Origin: Chromatiales bacterium
GTDB taxonomy: Bacteria > Pseudomonadota > Gammaproteobacteria > Chromatiales > Chromatiaceae
DNA: 32,164 bases
NCBI GenBank assembly: GCA_022360905.1
Contig: JAKSBX010000223.1
Location: forward strand, 1-32,164
Direction of reading: 5' to 3'
The notes under the pieces: model-generated
Seen by the model: only the letters and a program-made list of their open reading frames with translations
Database searches by the model: none
Told to the model about the DNA's origin: nothing
In this document: in pieces, positions 15,945 through 25,333 of the stretch
Layout of the letters: each line of letters begins with the position of its first letter
How positions within the stretch are numbered: position 1 is the first letter of the stretch
Program-made: the position numbers and the translations under genes

Positions 15945-17849
15945 ATGCTTCAGGAAATCAGAGATAAGGCTCAGGGCTGGATCGCTTGGGCAATCGTCAT
16001 CCTCATCTCAATCCCATTTGCACTGTGGGGTATACAGTCTTACCTTGGAATCGGTTCAGAGCCCCTTGCTGCGACAGTCAATGGTGTGGAGATTACTGAG
16101 CGCAGTCTGGAGTCCCAGTTTCAACGTTTTCGTCAGCAGCTGCGGGATCAGCTGGGTTCGGCCTATCGGCCGGAACTGTTTGACGATGTGCGGATGAGAA
16201 AAGAGGTGCTCAACCGCATGGTCAACGATGAAGTACTGCAGCAGGCCTCCCACGAGATGGGGCTGCGTGCCGGTAACAGCATGATCCAGGCGGCCATTCT
16301 GAGCATGTCCATCTTTCACAAGGATGGTCGCTTCGATCAACAGACCTATGAGCGCTCACTGCAGCTGCAGGGACTCTCACCGGCCGGTTTTGAAGATCGT
16401 GTTAGACGTGCCCTGGTGGCCGAGCAGCTGACCCAGGCGGTGGAAAGCGGCACTTTCATCACGCCCCGTGAAGTCCGTGAGAGCGATCGATTACAGAAGC
16501 AGACCCGGGAAATCACCTATTTCACCATACCGGCTGCCGACTATATTGTGGAGAATGCCGTCACCGACAGTGATGTGGCGTCCTATTACGAAAGCAACGA
16601 AAGCGCTTTTATTTCGCCGGAAAAGATCAAACTTGAATATATCCTGCTGGACGCTGAGGCGATCGGCGAGACAGTCGAAGTCGACGATGAGCTGCTGCGC
16701 GGCTACTACGACGACAACCAGGATCTCTACGGTCTGCCCGAACAGCGACAGGCGAGCCATATTCTGATCCAGGTTACCGCCGATGCTGATCAGGCGACGG
16801 TTGATGAAGCCAAACAGAAGATTGAAGATTTGGCGGAAAAGATTCGTGCAGGGGAGTCCTTCGCCGAACTGGCCAAGCAGCACTCCCAGGATCCCGGCTC
16901 GGCCGCTTCAGGGGGTGACCTGGGGATGTTTGGTAAAGGCATAATGGATCCGGCCTTCGAAAACGCCACGTTCAGTCTCGAAGAGGGTGCTGTCAGTGAT
17001 CCGGTGCGCAGTAACTTCGGTTTTCATCTGATTAAACTGACCGGGATAAAGGCTGGCAGTGTTAAGCCGTTTGACGAGGCCAAAGCGGAAGTAGAGAAAG
17101 GTTTCCGCCTGGCTGAAGGTGAAAAACTCTACTTTGAAATGGCTGAGGAGTTGGCCAACCTGAGTTATGATGATCCAACCTCTCTGGAATCCTCCGCATC
17201 AGCGCTCGGATTGACCGTGGAAGAGAGCGAATGGATGACCAGAGATCAGCAGGCCGGTCCACTGGCTAAACCCAAAGTGTTGGGTGCAGCCTTCAGTGAC
17301 GATGTTCTGCAGGAGCGTAACAACAGTGAATTGATCGAACTCGACTCCACCAGTTCGGTGGTGGTTCGTGTAGTGGATCATCAGGAGGCTTCAGTCGAGC
17401 CCCTGGACGATGTACGGAGCCGGATTGTTGAATTGCTCACCAAGCAGAAAGCGGAACAGCAGGCCGGAGCGGAAGCCGACAAGCGTGTGGCTGAAATTTC
17501 CAGCACCAATCCGCTGATGCAAGTGGCTGGCACTTATCCGGTAACCGGACCGATCACCGTAACCCGTAACAGCCGAGAATTGCCACCGGCCCTGTCGAGT
17601 GAACTGTTCCGTACGGCAAAGCCGCAACCGGGAGAGGTCACCTCAAGCCGTGTTAAGCTGGCTCAGGGTGACTTTGCCGTATTCGTACTCTCACAAGTTA
17701 CTGAAGGTGAATCGGCTGCGGATGAGGCGAAAAAACAGCAGCTCGAAAATATGCGGCGTCTGTATGGCAGAAACTACTACGATCGGGTGCTGGAAGATCT
17801 TGAATCCCGTGCCGATGTGCAGATCCTTCTTAAGCAGGATAGTGAGTAG
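15945..17849 (+). CDS. ppiD: periplasmic folding chaperone / peptidyl-prolyl isomerase PpiD
   Basis: The 634-residue protein matches PpiD length. A single N-terminal membrane helix (about 12-34, GWIAWAIVILISIPFALWGI) anchors it in the inner membrane with the rest periplasmic. A SurA-like N-terminal chaperone domain comes next, then one parvulin domain at about 266-368 (ASHILIQV, FAELAKQHSQDPGSAASGGDLGMFGKG, FGFHLIKL), then a long helical C-terminal part. It assists nascent outer-membrane and periplasmic proteins leaving the Sec translocon. The start has no clear ribosome site. Its placement after hupB is conserved across gammaproteobacteria. Confidence 0.95.
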   Translation: MLQEIRDKAQGWIAWAIVILISIPFALWGIQSYLGIGSEPLAATVNGVEITERSLESQFQRFRQQLRDQLGSAYRPELFDDVRMRKEVLNRMVNDEVLQQASHEMGLRAGNSMIQAAILSMSIFHKDGRFDQQTYERSLQLQGLSPAGFEDRVRRALVAEQLTQAVESGTFITPREVRESDRLQKQTREITYFTIPAADYIVENAVTDSDVASYYESNESAFISPEKIKLEYILLDAEAIGETVEVDDELLRGYYDDNQDLYGLPEQRQASHILIQVTADADQATVDEAKQKIEDLAEKIRAGESFAELAKQHSQDPGSAASGGDLGMFGKGIMDPAFENATFSLEEGAVSDPVRSNFGFHLIKLTGIKAGSVKPFDEAKAEVEKGFRLAEGEKLYFEMAEELANLSYDDPTSLESSASALGLTVEESEWMTRDQQAGPLAKPKVLGAAFSDDVLQERNNSELIELDSTSSVVVRVVDHQEASVEPLDDVRSRIVELLTKQKAEQQAGAEADKRVAEISSTNPLMQVAGTYPVTGPITVTRNSRELPPALSSELFRTAKPQPGEVTSSRVKLAQGDFAVFVLSQVTEGESAADEAKKQQLENMRRLYGRNYYDRVLEDLESRADVQILLKQDSE

Positions 17850-17867
17850 TTTTTAAGAAAAATTCTA

Positions 17868-18051
17868 TCCGCAAATGAACGCTAAAAACGCAAATAAGAA
17901 ACGCAAATTGAAATTTGGATCTTATTTCACATGCACAGTGTATATTTGCGCATATTGGCGGTGATTGGCGTCCATTCGCGGCTTAATTCAATTACTCCAG
18001 GCCTATCCGCATCATTAAAAACATTTGCGTTTATTAGCGTTCATTTGCGGA
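17868..18051. repeat. CGCAAAT-type inverted-repeat element, copy 2
   Basis: The ends 17868-17895 and 18023-18051 are inverted repeats that agree at 28 of 29 positions with one indel, built from TCCGCAAATGAACGCTAA and ACGCAAAT. An internal block at about 17960-17990 (GGCGGTGATTGGCGTCCATT) matches the right end of copy 1 at 5576-5606 closely, so this copy looks like copy 1 plus about 60 bp and a second terminal arm. No ORF fits inside. It lies between ppiD and fabI, which converge here. Confidence 0.8.
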
Positions 18052-18061
18052 CTTAACAAAT

Positions 18062-18089
18062 AAAAAAAGGCGCGGCGTCAAGCCGCACC
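18062..18089 (-). terminator. intrinsic terminator of fabI
   Basis: Read on the minus strand, an 8-bp stem (GGTGCGGC with GCCGCGCC, one G-T pair) around a 5-nt loop is followed by seven T residues (18068-18062). It lies 30 nt after the fabI stop. The plus strand has no T-run, so it serves fabI, not ppiD. Confidence 0.82.
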
Positions 18090-18119
18090 TCATCATCTCA
18101 ATTCAATCTTGCTAGATGG

Positions 18120-18896
18120 TCAGGCCATGCCGAGGATGTGGTAGCCGGAGTCGACATAGAGGATGTCGCCGGTGATGCCTGAGGCCAGGTCGGAACAGAT
18201 AAAGGCGGTGGCATTACCCACTTCCGCGATGCTGACATTGCGGCGCAGCGGGTTTTTCTTCTCCGCTTCGTCCAACATGCCTTTGAAATCCTTGATGCCG
18301 GATGCGGCCAGGGTGCGGATCGGACCGGCCGATATGCCATTCACCCGGATGCCTTCCGGGCCCAGTGAATCGGCCAGATAGCGCACACTCGCCTCGAGGC
18401 TGGCTTTGGCGACCCCCATCACATTGTAGTTGGGCACTGTTCGTACCGCACCCAGGTAGCTCATGGTCACCAGGGCGGCATTACGTCCCTGCATCAGTGA
18501 ACGGCCTGCTTTGGCCAGTGCGGCAAAGCTGTATGAGCTGATGTCATGGGCCAGGGCGAAGCCCTCCCGAGTCAGATTATCAAGATAGCCTCCCTCCAGA
18601 TGGTCTCTGGGGGCAAAGCCGACCGCATGGACAATACCGTCAAGATATCCCCACTCTTTCTCTATGGTGTCGAATAGATCAGCAATCTGTTGATCATCGG
18701 TGACATCGAGTGGCGCTACGATCGACGCCGAGAATTTTTCAGCGGCGTCATCTACCCGCTTTTTCAGTTTCTCTGTCTGATAGGTCAGGGCGAGTTCTGC
18801 CCCCTCCCTGTGCATCGCTTCGGCAACCCCCCAGGCGATGGAGCGATTGCTGGCGATGCCAACGATAAGAAAGCGTTTATCTTGTAAAAAACCCAT
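18120..18896 (-). CDS. fabI: enoyl-[acyl-carrier-protein] reductase (NADH), FabI type
   Basis: The 258-residue protein is an SDR-fold reductase that carries out the last step of fatty-acid elongation. It has the atypical N-terminal nucleotide loop [11 protein letters not shown] (13-23), Tyr147, Tyr157 and Lys164 (Y-x6-K, the FabI active site), and Gly93 in AVGFAP, the residue whose change gives triclosan resistance in E. coli; here it is the sensitive form. The open frame extends 73 codons upstream without support; AAGGA is 7 nt before the ATG at 18896. It is monocistronic and converges with ppiD. The upstream gap holds two inverted repeats that may be regulatory. Confidence 0.96.
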   Translation of the reverse strand: MGFLQDKRFLIVGIASNRSIAWGVAEAMHREGAELALTYQTEKLKKRVDDAAEKFSASIVAPLDVTDDQQIADLFDTIEKEWGYLDGIVHAVGFAPRDHLEGGYLDNLTREGFALAHDISSYSFAALAKAGRSLMQGRNAALVTMSYLGAVRTVPNYNVMGVAKASLEASVRYLADSLGPEGIRVNGISAGPIRTLAASGIKDFKGMLDEAEKKNPLRRNVSIAEVGNATAFICSDLASGITGDILYVDSGYHILGMA

Positions 18897-18932
18897 TGAA
18901 AATTCCTTACTGGCGTCGTTGTTTAGTGAATA

Positions 18933-18980
18933 AACAGGAGCAGTAGGATGGCTGTCCTGTTCGATAAGCAAGACGTCTTG
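18933..18980. promoter_or_regulatory. two inverted repeats upstream of fabI
   Basis: AACAGGA (18933-18939) pairs with TCCTGTT (18955-18961), and CAAGACGTCTTG (18969-18980) is a perfect 12-bp palindrome, both 36-84 nt upstream of the fabI start. They may be a leader stem and an operator. I recognise no named regulator site. I see no gene in the rest of 18897-19242. Confidence 0.35.
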
Positions 18981-19242
18981 TTGTTGAGAAAAGCGTAACT
19001 TACCGGAAAACCCAACCAGCGAAAAGCATAGCATGCCGAGGCAGTGGTCACATCGCATCAAGACGACCGTTTCAGTGGCTGGGTTAATAAAAATGTATTG
19101 CCAGGTCTGTGCCACTCCATTGACTCCAATTGGTTAACCCGGCAACCTTAGGCCATGAACCATGCAGATTGGATCGATTGAAAGAATAAGATAAGCAGAT
19201 CAGGGGTCCAATCCGTTGAACCTGGAGCTCGGGAGAATATTC

Positions 19243-21114
19243 ATGCAGCGTCGTTTAAACGGCCGGGACATCCTCTATTTCGGTGGTCTCGCTGTGGTAC
19301 TCATCACCATTGTTTTGGCTATGTACATGGTCGACCGGCAGTGGCAAAAGATGGCGCAGATGGAGCAGCTGATGCGGGAGCAGGCAGCGGATATCCGGAA
19401 TATCGGCATGCAGCTCAGAACACTGGGCAGACGGGTGGAGAGTGGTGTCAATCTCAGCGCCCAATCCCAGACAGATGAAACCGAAACGGTTCCGGCCGCT
19501 TTTGAGCGTGCCCATCAGGCCAGCCAAAAAGAGGATTTTGCCGAAGGGGATTGGCTGGTCAGGGCGTTCGGGGTCAATCTGAAATCCCTCACTCCGTTCA
19601 TTTCTGAAGATGTGTACGCTTCCACCGTGCAGGGTTATATTCTTGAGAGCCTGCTGGTGCGCAATGCCGATACCCTGGAGTGGGAGGGTCTGTTGGCCAG
19701 GGAGTGGGAGGTCAGCGATGATGGTTTGACCTTCGTCTTCAAATTACGGCAAGGATTGCGCTTTTCAGACGGTAAGCCGCTTACCGCCGAGGATGTGGCA
19801 TTCACTTACAGTTTCATTATGAATCCGGCGATTCAGGCGCCCAGGGAGCGGGCCTACTATGCCAAGATAAAATCCGTTGAGGCGCTGGATAGATTGACCG
19901 TCCGGTTTCAATTCGCCGAGCCCTATTTCAACGCCCTGGCACTGGCGGGGGGCATCTCGGTGATGCCCAAGCACTTCTATGAGCCCTATCTGGAAGAGCC
20001 GAACAGCTATAACCAGTCGAAGGGGTTGCTACTGGGATCCGGACCCTACCGGTTGGAGGATCCAAGCAACTGGTCGCCGGACAAAGGCATCATCGAACTG
20101 CAGCGCAATCCCCGCTACTGGGGCCCGATACAACCGGCCTACAATCGTCTGTTGTGGCGCATCATCGAGAACGACAGTGCCCGCCTGACCACGTTCCGCA
20201 ATGGGGAGATCGATACCTATGTCTCCCGCCCCCGAGAGTATAAACAGCTGGTTGAGGATAAGGATCTGGCGAAAAAGGCGGAGCGTTGGGAATACATGAG
20301 TCCGATCGCAGGCTATAGCTATATCGGCTGGAATCAACAAAGAGGCGACGAACCCACCCGCTTCGCCGATACAAAGGTCAGGCAGGCAATGACCTACCTG
20401 ATCGACCGTGAACGGATCAATCAGGAGATCTATCTGGGCTATGCGGATGTGGCGATGAGCCCCTTTACCGGCAGCAGCAAACAGCATAATCCGGATCTGC
20501 TGCCCAGAGCCTACGATCAGAATAGAGCCATGGCGTTACTCAACGAGGCGGGCTATTCCGACCGGGATGGTGACGGGATACTTGAAGATGAGTCCGGTGC
20601 ACCCTTTGAGTTTGACCTTGTCTATTTTCAGGCCAATGAGGACACCGGTCGTATGGTGCTCTTTCTGAAGGACCTGATGGCCCGTGTGGGGATCCTGTTA
20701 CAACCCAAGCCAACGGAGTGGTCGGTGATGATCGACCTGATGAAAAAGCGGGATTTTGACGCTATCACCCTGGGCTGGACCAGCGGTCTCGAGACCGATC
20801 TCTATCAGATGTTTCACAGCAGCCAGATTGCCGATGCGGGTAACAACTTCATCGGCTACCGCAACGAGAAACTGGATCAGCTGATCGATGAGGCCAGGGC
20901 GACGGTGGACGAGGAGAAGCGTATGCCCCTGTGGCAGGCTGCCGAGCGGGAGCTTTACAACGATCAGCCTTATACCTTCCTCAAACGGAGTAAAAGCCTG
21001 GTTTTCATCGACCGGCGGATTCACAACATTGTACCGACCAAGTTGGGTCTGAATCTGAACAGCCTGCCGGTGGAGACCTATGTGCCGGCGGATCAACATC
21101 GCTACAACCAGTAA
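19243..21114 (+). CDS. membrane-anchored oligopeptide-type ABC substrate-binding protein (family 5)
   Basis: The 623-residue protein has a membrane helix at about 10-30 with no lipobox or cleavage site, then a coiled-coil-like region (about 32-68, rich in Gln, Met and Arg) and a linker before a standard SBP_bac_5 domain from about residue 100 to the end. Hallmarks are LTFVFKLRQGLRFSDGKPLTAEDVAFTY and VRQAMTYLIDRERINQEIYLGYA. It should capture peptides or similar solutes in the periplasm. GGGAG is 7 nt before the ATG at 19243, which also excludes the upstream TTG at 19216. It heads a four-gene unit with two permeases and one fused ATPase, similar to the peptide importer that follows fabI in Pseudomonas. 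Binding proteins of this family are usually free lipoproteins or secreted, so the anchor is unusual. Confidence 0.9.
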   Translation: MQRRLNGRDILYFGGLAVVLITIVLAMYMVDRQWQKMAQMEQLMREQAADIRNIGMQLRTLGRRVESGVNLSAQSQTDETETVPAAFERAHQASQKEDFAEGDWLVRAFGVNLKSLTPFISEDVYASTVQGYILESLLVRNADTLEWEGLLAREWEVSDDGLTFVFKLRQGLRFSDGKPLTAEDVAFTYSFIMNPAIQAPRERAYYAKIKSVEALDRLTVRFQFAEPYFNALALAGGISVMPKHFYEPYLEEPNSYNQSKGLLLGSGPYRLEDPSNWSPDKGIIELQRNPRYWGPIQPAYNRLLWRIIENDSARLTTFRNGEIDTYVSRPREYKQLVEDKDLAKKAERWEYMSPIAGYSYIGWNQQRGDEPTRFADTKVRQAMTYLIDRERINQEIYLGYADVAMSPFTGSSKQHNPDLLPRAYDQNRAMALLNEAGYSDRDGDGILEDESGAPFEFDLVYFQANEDTGRMVLFLKDLMARVGILLQPKPTEWSVMIDLMKKRDFDAITLGWTSGLETDLYQMFHSSQIADAGNNFIGYRNEKLDQLIDEARATVDEEKRMPLWQAAERELYNDQPYTFLKRSKSLVFIDRRIHNIVPTKLGLNLNSLPVETYVPADQHRYNQ

Positions 21115-21120
21115 CGCGGC

Positions 21121-22506
21121 ATGCTGACCTATCTGATCCGAAGAGTGCTGCTGATGGTTCCCACCCTGTTGGGAATCACCCTGGTGGTGTTTGTGGTGAT
21201 GGCCTCCTCACCCGGCGGAATCAGTGCCCAGAGTCTGGTGGAGGGGCAGAATCTGGACCCGGAGGCCAAGCAGGAGATCGAGGCCTACTATAATCGGCTC
21301 TACGGTCTGGACGATCCCCCCTATCTGCAATATCTCCGCTGGCTGAACAATGTCTCGCCGATCGGTTTTGTGTTCGATGAAGAGAACCGGATGAGTGGCT
21401 TCTCGTTCAGCAAGGGCGCCGATTTCGGTCGCAGTTTCCGCTACGGGCGACCGGTAACCGATCTGTTGGCAGAGCGGGTGCCGATCACTGTGTTACTGAA
21501 TGTACTGAGTATTCCCCTGGTCTATATGTTTGCGTTGTTGGTGGGGGTGCGGGCGGCGGTGGAGCGGGGGCGCTCCTTCGATGTCAGCAGCGGCATCGTC
21601 ATGCTCGCCCTCTGGTCGGTGCCCACCATGCTGGCCGGGGTGTTGCTGATCGGTTTCTTTGCCAATCAGCAGTATTGGCACTGGTTCCCCACCGCCGGTC
21701 TGAGCGACCGCCTGGTACTGGATCAGGTGTTCCTGCCCCACTGGTCGAGTCTCTGGGATGTGGGCCTGCTGTTTATCTGCCTGGTGCTCTCGGTGGCACT
21801 GTTCATGAGTATTGGACGCAGTGGCTCCAAGCCGCTGCGTGTCGTTTTTCTTGCGCTCTGCTGGACCGTGTTGGGCTATATGATGGTCGAGGCCCTGCCG
21901 CAGACCCAACAGTCGATCACCCTGTTTGTCCTGATGCCACTGCTGTTTGCCCTGTTGGCCGGCTGGCTGGCCAGTACCGACTACCTGTTGATGCGGCAAT
22001 TGGGCTTTCTCAGCAGTGCATTGCTGGTCGGTCTGCTGCTGGCTGTGTACGGCATGCAGGGGAGCTGGCTGAGGGGCTTCCTGTTCGATCGGTTGTGGCA
22101 TCTGGCACTGCCGGTGTTGTGTCTCTCCTACGGCGGTTTTGCCGGTCTGGCGAAACTGACCCGTACCTCAGTGCTTGAAAATCTGCTCTCCGACTATGCC
22201 CGTACCGCCAGGGCAAAGGGCCTGGCCGAGTCGGTGGTGCTTTGGCGGCACGTGTTTCGCAACAGCCTGTTGCCCCTGATCACGGTGGCCGCCAGTCTGC
22301 TGCCCAGTCTACTGGCGGGTTCGATTATCGTGGAGAGTATCTTCAGCATCGAGGGGATGGGCAAACTGGCCGTCGAGGCGGTACAGACCCGGGACCGGGA
22401 ACTGGTGCTATCGATCACCCTGATCGGCGGTATGCTGACCCTGCTGGGCTATCTGCTCGCCGACCTGCTCTACGCGCTGGCCGATCCGAGGGTGAGCTAT
22501 GAGTGA
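21121..22506 (+). CDS. peptide-type ABC transporter permease, YejB/OppB-like, with a large membrane insert
   Basis: The 461-residue protein is far longer than OppB (about 306) or YejB (about 364). Family parts are the N-terminal segment MLTYLIRRVLLMVPTLLGIT, residues 120-180 (VPITVLLNVL to LLIGFFANQQ) and the coupling region DYARTARAKGLAESVVLWRH at about 358-377 followed by NSLLPL. Between WFPTAGLSD (about 188-196) and RLWHLALPVL (324-333) lies an insert of about 110 residues with four further hydrophobic helices. The insert does not look like a fused known domain. It pairs with the next gene's product. It starts 6 nt after the binding-protein stop and overlaps the next gene by 8 nt. Confidence 0.9.
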   Translation: MLTYLIRRVLLMVPTLLGITLVVFVVMASSPGGISAQSLVEGQNLDPEAKQEIEAYYNRLYGLDDPPYLQYLRWLNNVSPIGFVFDEENRMSGFSFSKGADFGRSFRYGRPVTDLLAERVPITVLLNVLSIPLVYMFALLVGVRAAVERGRSFDVSSGIVMLALWSVPTMLAGVLLIGFFANQQYWHWFPTAGLSDRLVLDQVFLPHWSSLWDVGLLFICLVLSVALFMSIGRSGSKPLRVVFLALCWTVLGYMMVEALPQTQQSITLFVLMPLLFALLAGWLASTDYLLMRQLGFLSSALLVGLLLAVYGMQGSWLRGFLFDRLWHLALPVLCLSYGGFAGLAKLTRTSVLENLLSDYARTARAKGLAESVVLWRHVFRNSLLPLITVAASLLPSLLAGSIIVESIFSIEGMGKLAVEAVQTRDRELVLSITLIGGMLTLLGYLLADLLYALADPRVSYE

Positions 22507-23671
22507 TCAACCGTCCCATCGTCAAAGCTACTGGCGCAGGATTCTCGGCCAGACCTTCATTCGCTGGGGAGCCAGGTTAGGCCTGAGCTGGGTTGCCCTA
22601 CTGGCGTTGATCGGTATCTTTGCGCCGTTTCTGGCCAGCAGTTTTCCACTGCTGCTCAGCCAGAACGGAGCCTGGAGCAGTCCGGTGCTGACCTATCTGC
22701 AGGCCGAGGATGTGCTGTTTCTGATCGCCTTCTTCAGTCTGCTGTTGGTGCTGCCCTGGCGAATCAGTGGTGCCCGCAAATTGGGCCTTTTTGTGTTGAT
22801 GGTGAGTATTGGCGGGGGATTGGCCTACAGCTATGTCGATCCTCCCAAACTGGTGATCTATGAGCAGTATCGGGTCGCCGAGCGTGAAGGCGCCTATGAT
22901 TGGGTGGTCTTTGCTCCGGTTCCCTATTCACCCAAGGATTACCAGCGGGATCTGGGGGATACCGGGCTCGAAGCGCCACTGTCTCAAGCCGAGCGCCCGC
23001 ACTGGTTCGGCACTGAACAGAATGGTGCGGATGTGCTCAGCCGGATGATCCATGCCTCCAGAATCGCCCTCGGCATCGGTTTCGTCGCCACCGGCATTGC
23101 GATGGTGATCGGCGTGATCATCGGCGGTCTGATGGGCTATTTTTCCGGCATCGTGGATATTCTGGGGATGCGTCTGGTGGAGATCTTCGAGGCGGTGCCT
23201 ACCCTGTTTCTGCTACTCACCTTTGTCGCCTTTTTCGGTCGCAGTCTCTACATCATGATGGTGATCATCGGTATCACCAGCTGGCCCGGTTTCGCCCGCT
23301 ATGTGCGCGCCGAGTTTCTGCGCCTGCGTAAACAGGATTTCGTGCAAGCGGCCGAGGCGGCGGGACTGCCGTTGCCCTCCATACTGTTCAGACACATGCT
23401 GCCCAACGGTATGGGGCCAGTGCTGGTGGCCGCGAGTTTCGGTGTTGCCTCGGCGATCCTGGCGGAGGCGACCCTGAGTTTTCTGGGACTGGGTCTGGTG
23501 GATGATCCCTCCTGGGGGGAGATGCTCAACCAGGCGGTTCAGTCTTCCCGTTTCAACTGGTGGATGGCGGCCTTTCCCGGTGGCGCGATCTTTTTCACGG
23601 TATTTGCTTATAATCTGATCGGTGAATCCTTAAGAGATGCCATCGACCCCTACCTGAGTAAGTCGAACTGA
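22499..23671 (+). CDS. peptide-type ABC transporter permease, YejE/OppC-like, with an N-terminal insert
   Basis: The 390-residue protein is longer than OppC (about 300). A first helix lies near 28-50. The family segment HWFGTEQNGADVLSRMIHASRIAL starts at about 168; the inner-membrane core and the ATPase-coupling EAA region DFVQAAEAAGLPLPSILFRH (280-299) follow. Residues 58-165 form an insert with two further hydrophobic helices and a loop containing DPPKLVIYEQYRV and FAPVPYSPKDY. The start overlaps the previous stop (ATGAGTGA), and its stop overlaps the next ATG by one base, so translation is coupled. Confidence 0.9.
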   Translation: MSDQPSHRQSYWRRILGQTFIRWGARLGLSWVALLALIGIFAPFLASSFPLLLSQNGAWSSPVLTYLQAEDVLFLIAFFSLLLVLPWRISGARKLGLFVLMVSIGGGLAYSYVDPPKLVIYEQYRVAEREGAYDWVVFAPVPYSPKDYQRDLGDTGLEAPLSQAERPHWFGTEQNGADVLSRMIHASRIALGIGFVATGIAMVIGVIIGGLMGYFSGIVDILGMRLVEIFEAVPTLFLLLTFVAFFGRSLYIMMVIIGITSWPGFARYVRAEFLRLRKQDFVQAAEAAGLPLPSILFRHMLPNGMGPVLVAASFGVASAILAEATLSFLGLGLVDDPSWGEMLNQAVQSSRFNWWMAAFPGGAIFFTVFAYNLIGESLRDAIDPYLSKSN

Positions 23672-25299
23672 TGCTGCTCTCCGTCAAACAACTGCATACC
23701 TGGTTCAAACACCAACCGGAACCGATCAAAGCGGTGGATGGCATCGACTTCGATATCGAGCGGGGGGAGACCTTCTGTCTGGTCGGCGAGTCGGGTAGCG
23801 GTAAATCGATCACCGCACTCTCCATCATGCGGCTGCTGCCTCAGTCAGGCTTGCAGAAACAGAGTGGTCAGGTGCTGTTCGAGACAGGGGATAGCGCAGC
23901 GGATGATCTCACGACATTGAAAGAGTCCAGGATGCGTGAGGTCCGGGGTGGCCGGATTGCGATGATCTTTCAGGAGCCGATGAGCTCGCTGAATCCGGTG
24001 TTCACCATCGGCGAGCAGATCCTGGAGGCGGTCAAGCTCCACTTTCCTCAACTTTCGGCGAGCGAAGCCTGGGAGAGGGTGATGAACGCCTTGAAGGATG
24101 TACAGCTGCCCGATCCCGAGACCCGGGTCAACAGCTATCCCCATCAGCTCTCCGGTGGTCAGCGTCAGCGGGTGATGATCGCCATGGCGATGGCCTGTGA
24201 ACCGGATCTGTTGATCGCGGATGAACCGACTACCGCTCTGGATGTGACGGTGCAGCGTGAAATATTGCGTCTGATGAAGGCGCTGCAGCAACGTACCGGG
24301 ATGGCGATCCTGTTCATCACCCATGATTTCGGTGTGGTCTCGGAGATCGCAGACCGGGTTGGGGTAATGCAACAGGGCAAGCTGGTGGAGACCGGCACAA
24401 CGGACCAGATAATCCACAAGCCTGAACATGCCTATACCCAGTCGTTGATTGCTGCGTTACCGGAAAATCTGGCACGCACCGAGACTCACCAGGCGGTGGA
24501 GGATCAGCAGCCTTTGGTCAGGCTGGATAGTCTGGCGATCCATTTTCCGGTAAGAAAGGGATTGCTGCGCCGCGTTGTCGATCAGGTTCGGGCGGTGGAC
24601 GGTGTCGATCTGGAGATCCCACGGGGACAGATTCTTGCTCTGGTGGGCGAGTCGGGCAGCGGCAAGACAACCCTGGGTCGCGGCATCCTCAGGTTGACTG
24701 AACCCACAGCGGGCCAGATCACCTTCGACAACACCGATATAACCGGGATGAGACCGGCCCAGCTGCGTCAATTCCGACGTAATATGCAGATCATCTTTCA
24801 GGATCCGATCTCCTCATTGAACCCCCGCTTGAGCATTGCGGCGATTCTTACCGAACCGATGAAGGTGCATGGCATTGGTGAGAACCGGGAGGAGCGTATC
24901 GAACTTGCCAGGGATTTGCTGCAGCAGGTACAGATGGAGGAGGATGCCCTGTGGCGCTATCCCCATGAGTTTTCCGGCGGGCAGCGTCAGCGGATCGGTA
25001 TTGCCCGGGCGTTATCCCTCGAACCTTCATTCATTGTCTGTGACGAGATCACCAGTGCACTGGATGTCTCGGTGCAGGCTGAGATCCTGAAAATGTTGTT
25101 GGAACTTCGCCGGCAACACAACCTTACTCTATTGTTCATCACGCACAATATCGGTGTTGTTGAATATGTCAGTGATCGTACTGCGGTGATGTATCAGGGT
25201 CAGATTGTTGAACAGGGAAGAACCGAGGATATCGTCAACAATCCGCAAAACGACTATACCCAGCAACTGATTGCAGCGGTTCCTAGAGTGCCCCTCTAA
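23671..25299 (+). CDS. fused double ABC ATPase of the peptide importer (YejF-like)
   Basis: The 542-residue protein has two complete ABC cassettes in one chain. The first has Walker A GESGSGKS (39-46) and signature LSGGQRQRV (160-168); the second has Walker A GESGSGKT (326-333) and FSGGQRQRI (434-442). Walker B segments are [12 protein letters not shown] and [12 protein letters not shown], and H-loops fall in FITHDFG and FITHNIG. Each half ends with the peptide-transporter C-terminal extension. It should energise the two permeases above and it completes the four-gene set. Confidence 0.94.
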   Translation: MLLSVKQLHTWFKHQPEPIKAVDGIDFDIERGETFCLVGESGSGKSITALSIMRLLPQSGLQKQSGQVLFETGDSAADDLTTLKESRMREVRGGRIAMIFQEPMSSLNPVFTIGEQILEAVKLHFPQLSASEAWERVMNALKDVQLPDPETRVNSYPHQLSGGQRQRVMIAMAMACEPDLLIADEPTTALDVTVQREILRLMKALQQRTGMAILFITHDFGVVSEIADRVGVMQQGKLVETGTTDQIIHKPEHAYTQSLIAALPENLARTETHQAVEDQQPLVRLDSLAIHFPVRKGLLRRVVDQVRAVDGVDLEIPRGQILALVGESGSGKTTLGRGILRLTEPTAGQITFDNTDITGMRPAQLRQFRRNMQIIFQDPISSLNPRLSIAAILTEPMKVHGIGENREERIELARDLLQQVQMEEDALWRYPHEFSGGQRQRIGIARALSLEPSFIVCDEITSALDVSVQAEILKMLLELRRQHNLTLLFITHNIGVVEYVSDRTAVMYQGQIVEQGRTEDIVNNPQNDYTQQLIAAVPRVPL

Positions 25300-25333
25300 C
25301 CGTGCTGTAAGAAGATAGATAGAACGCTTCCGT

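Noticed and set aside
21493-22101. 202-codon minus-strand frame opposite the YejB-like gene
   Set aside because: Its composition (Gln/His/Pro-rich) is typical of antisense to a membrane protein, and it has no ribosome site.
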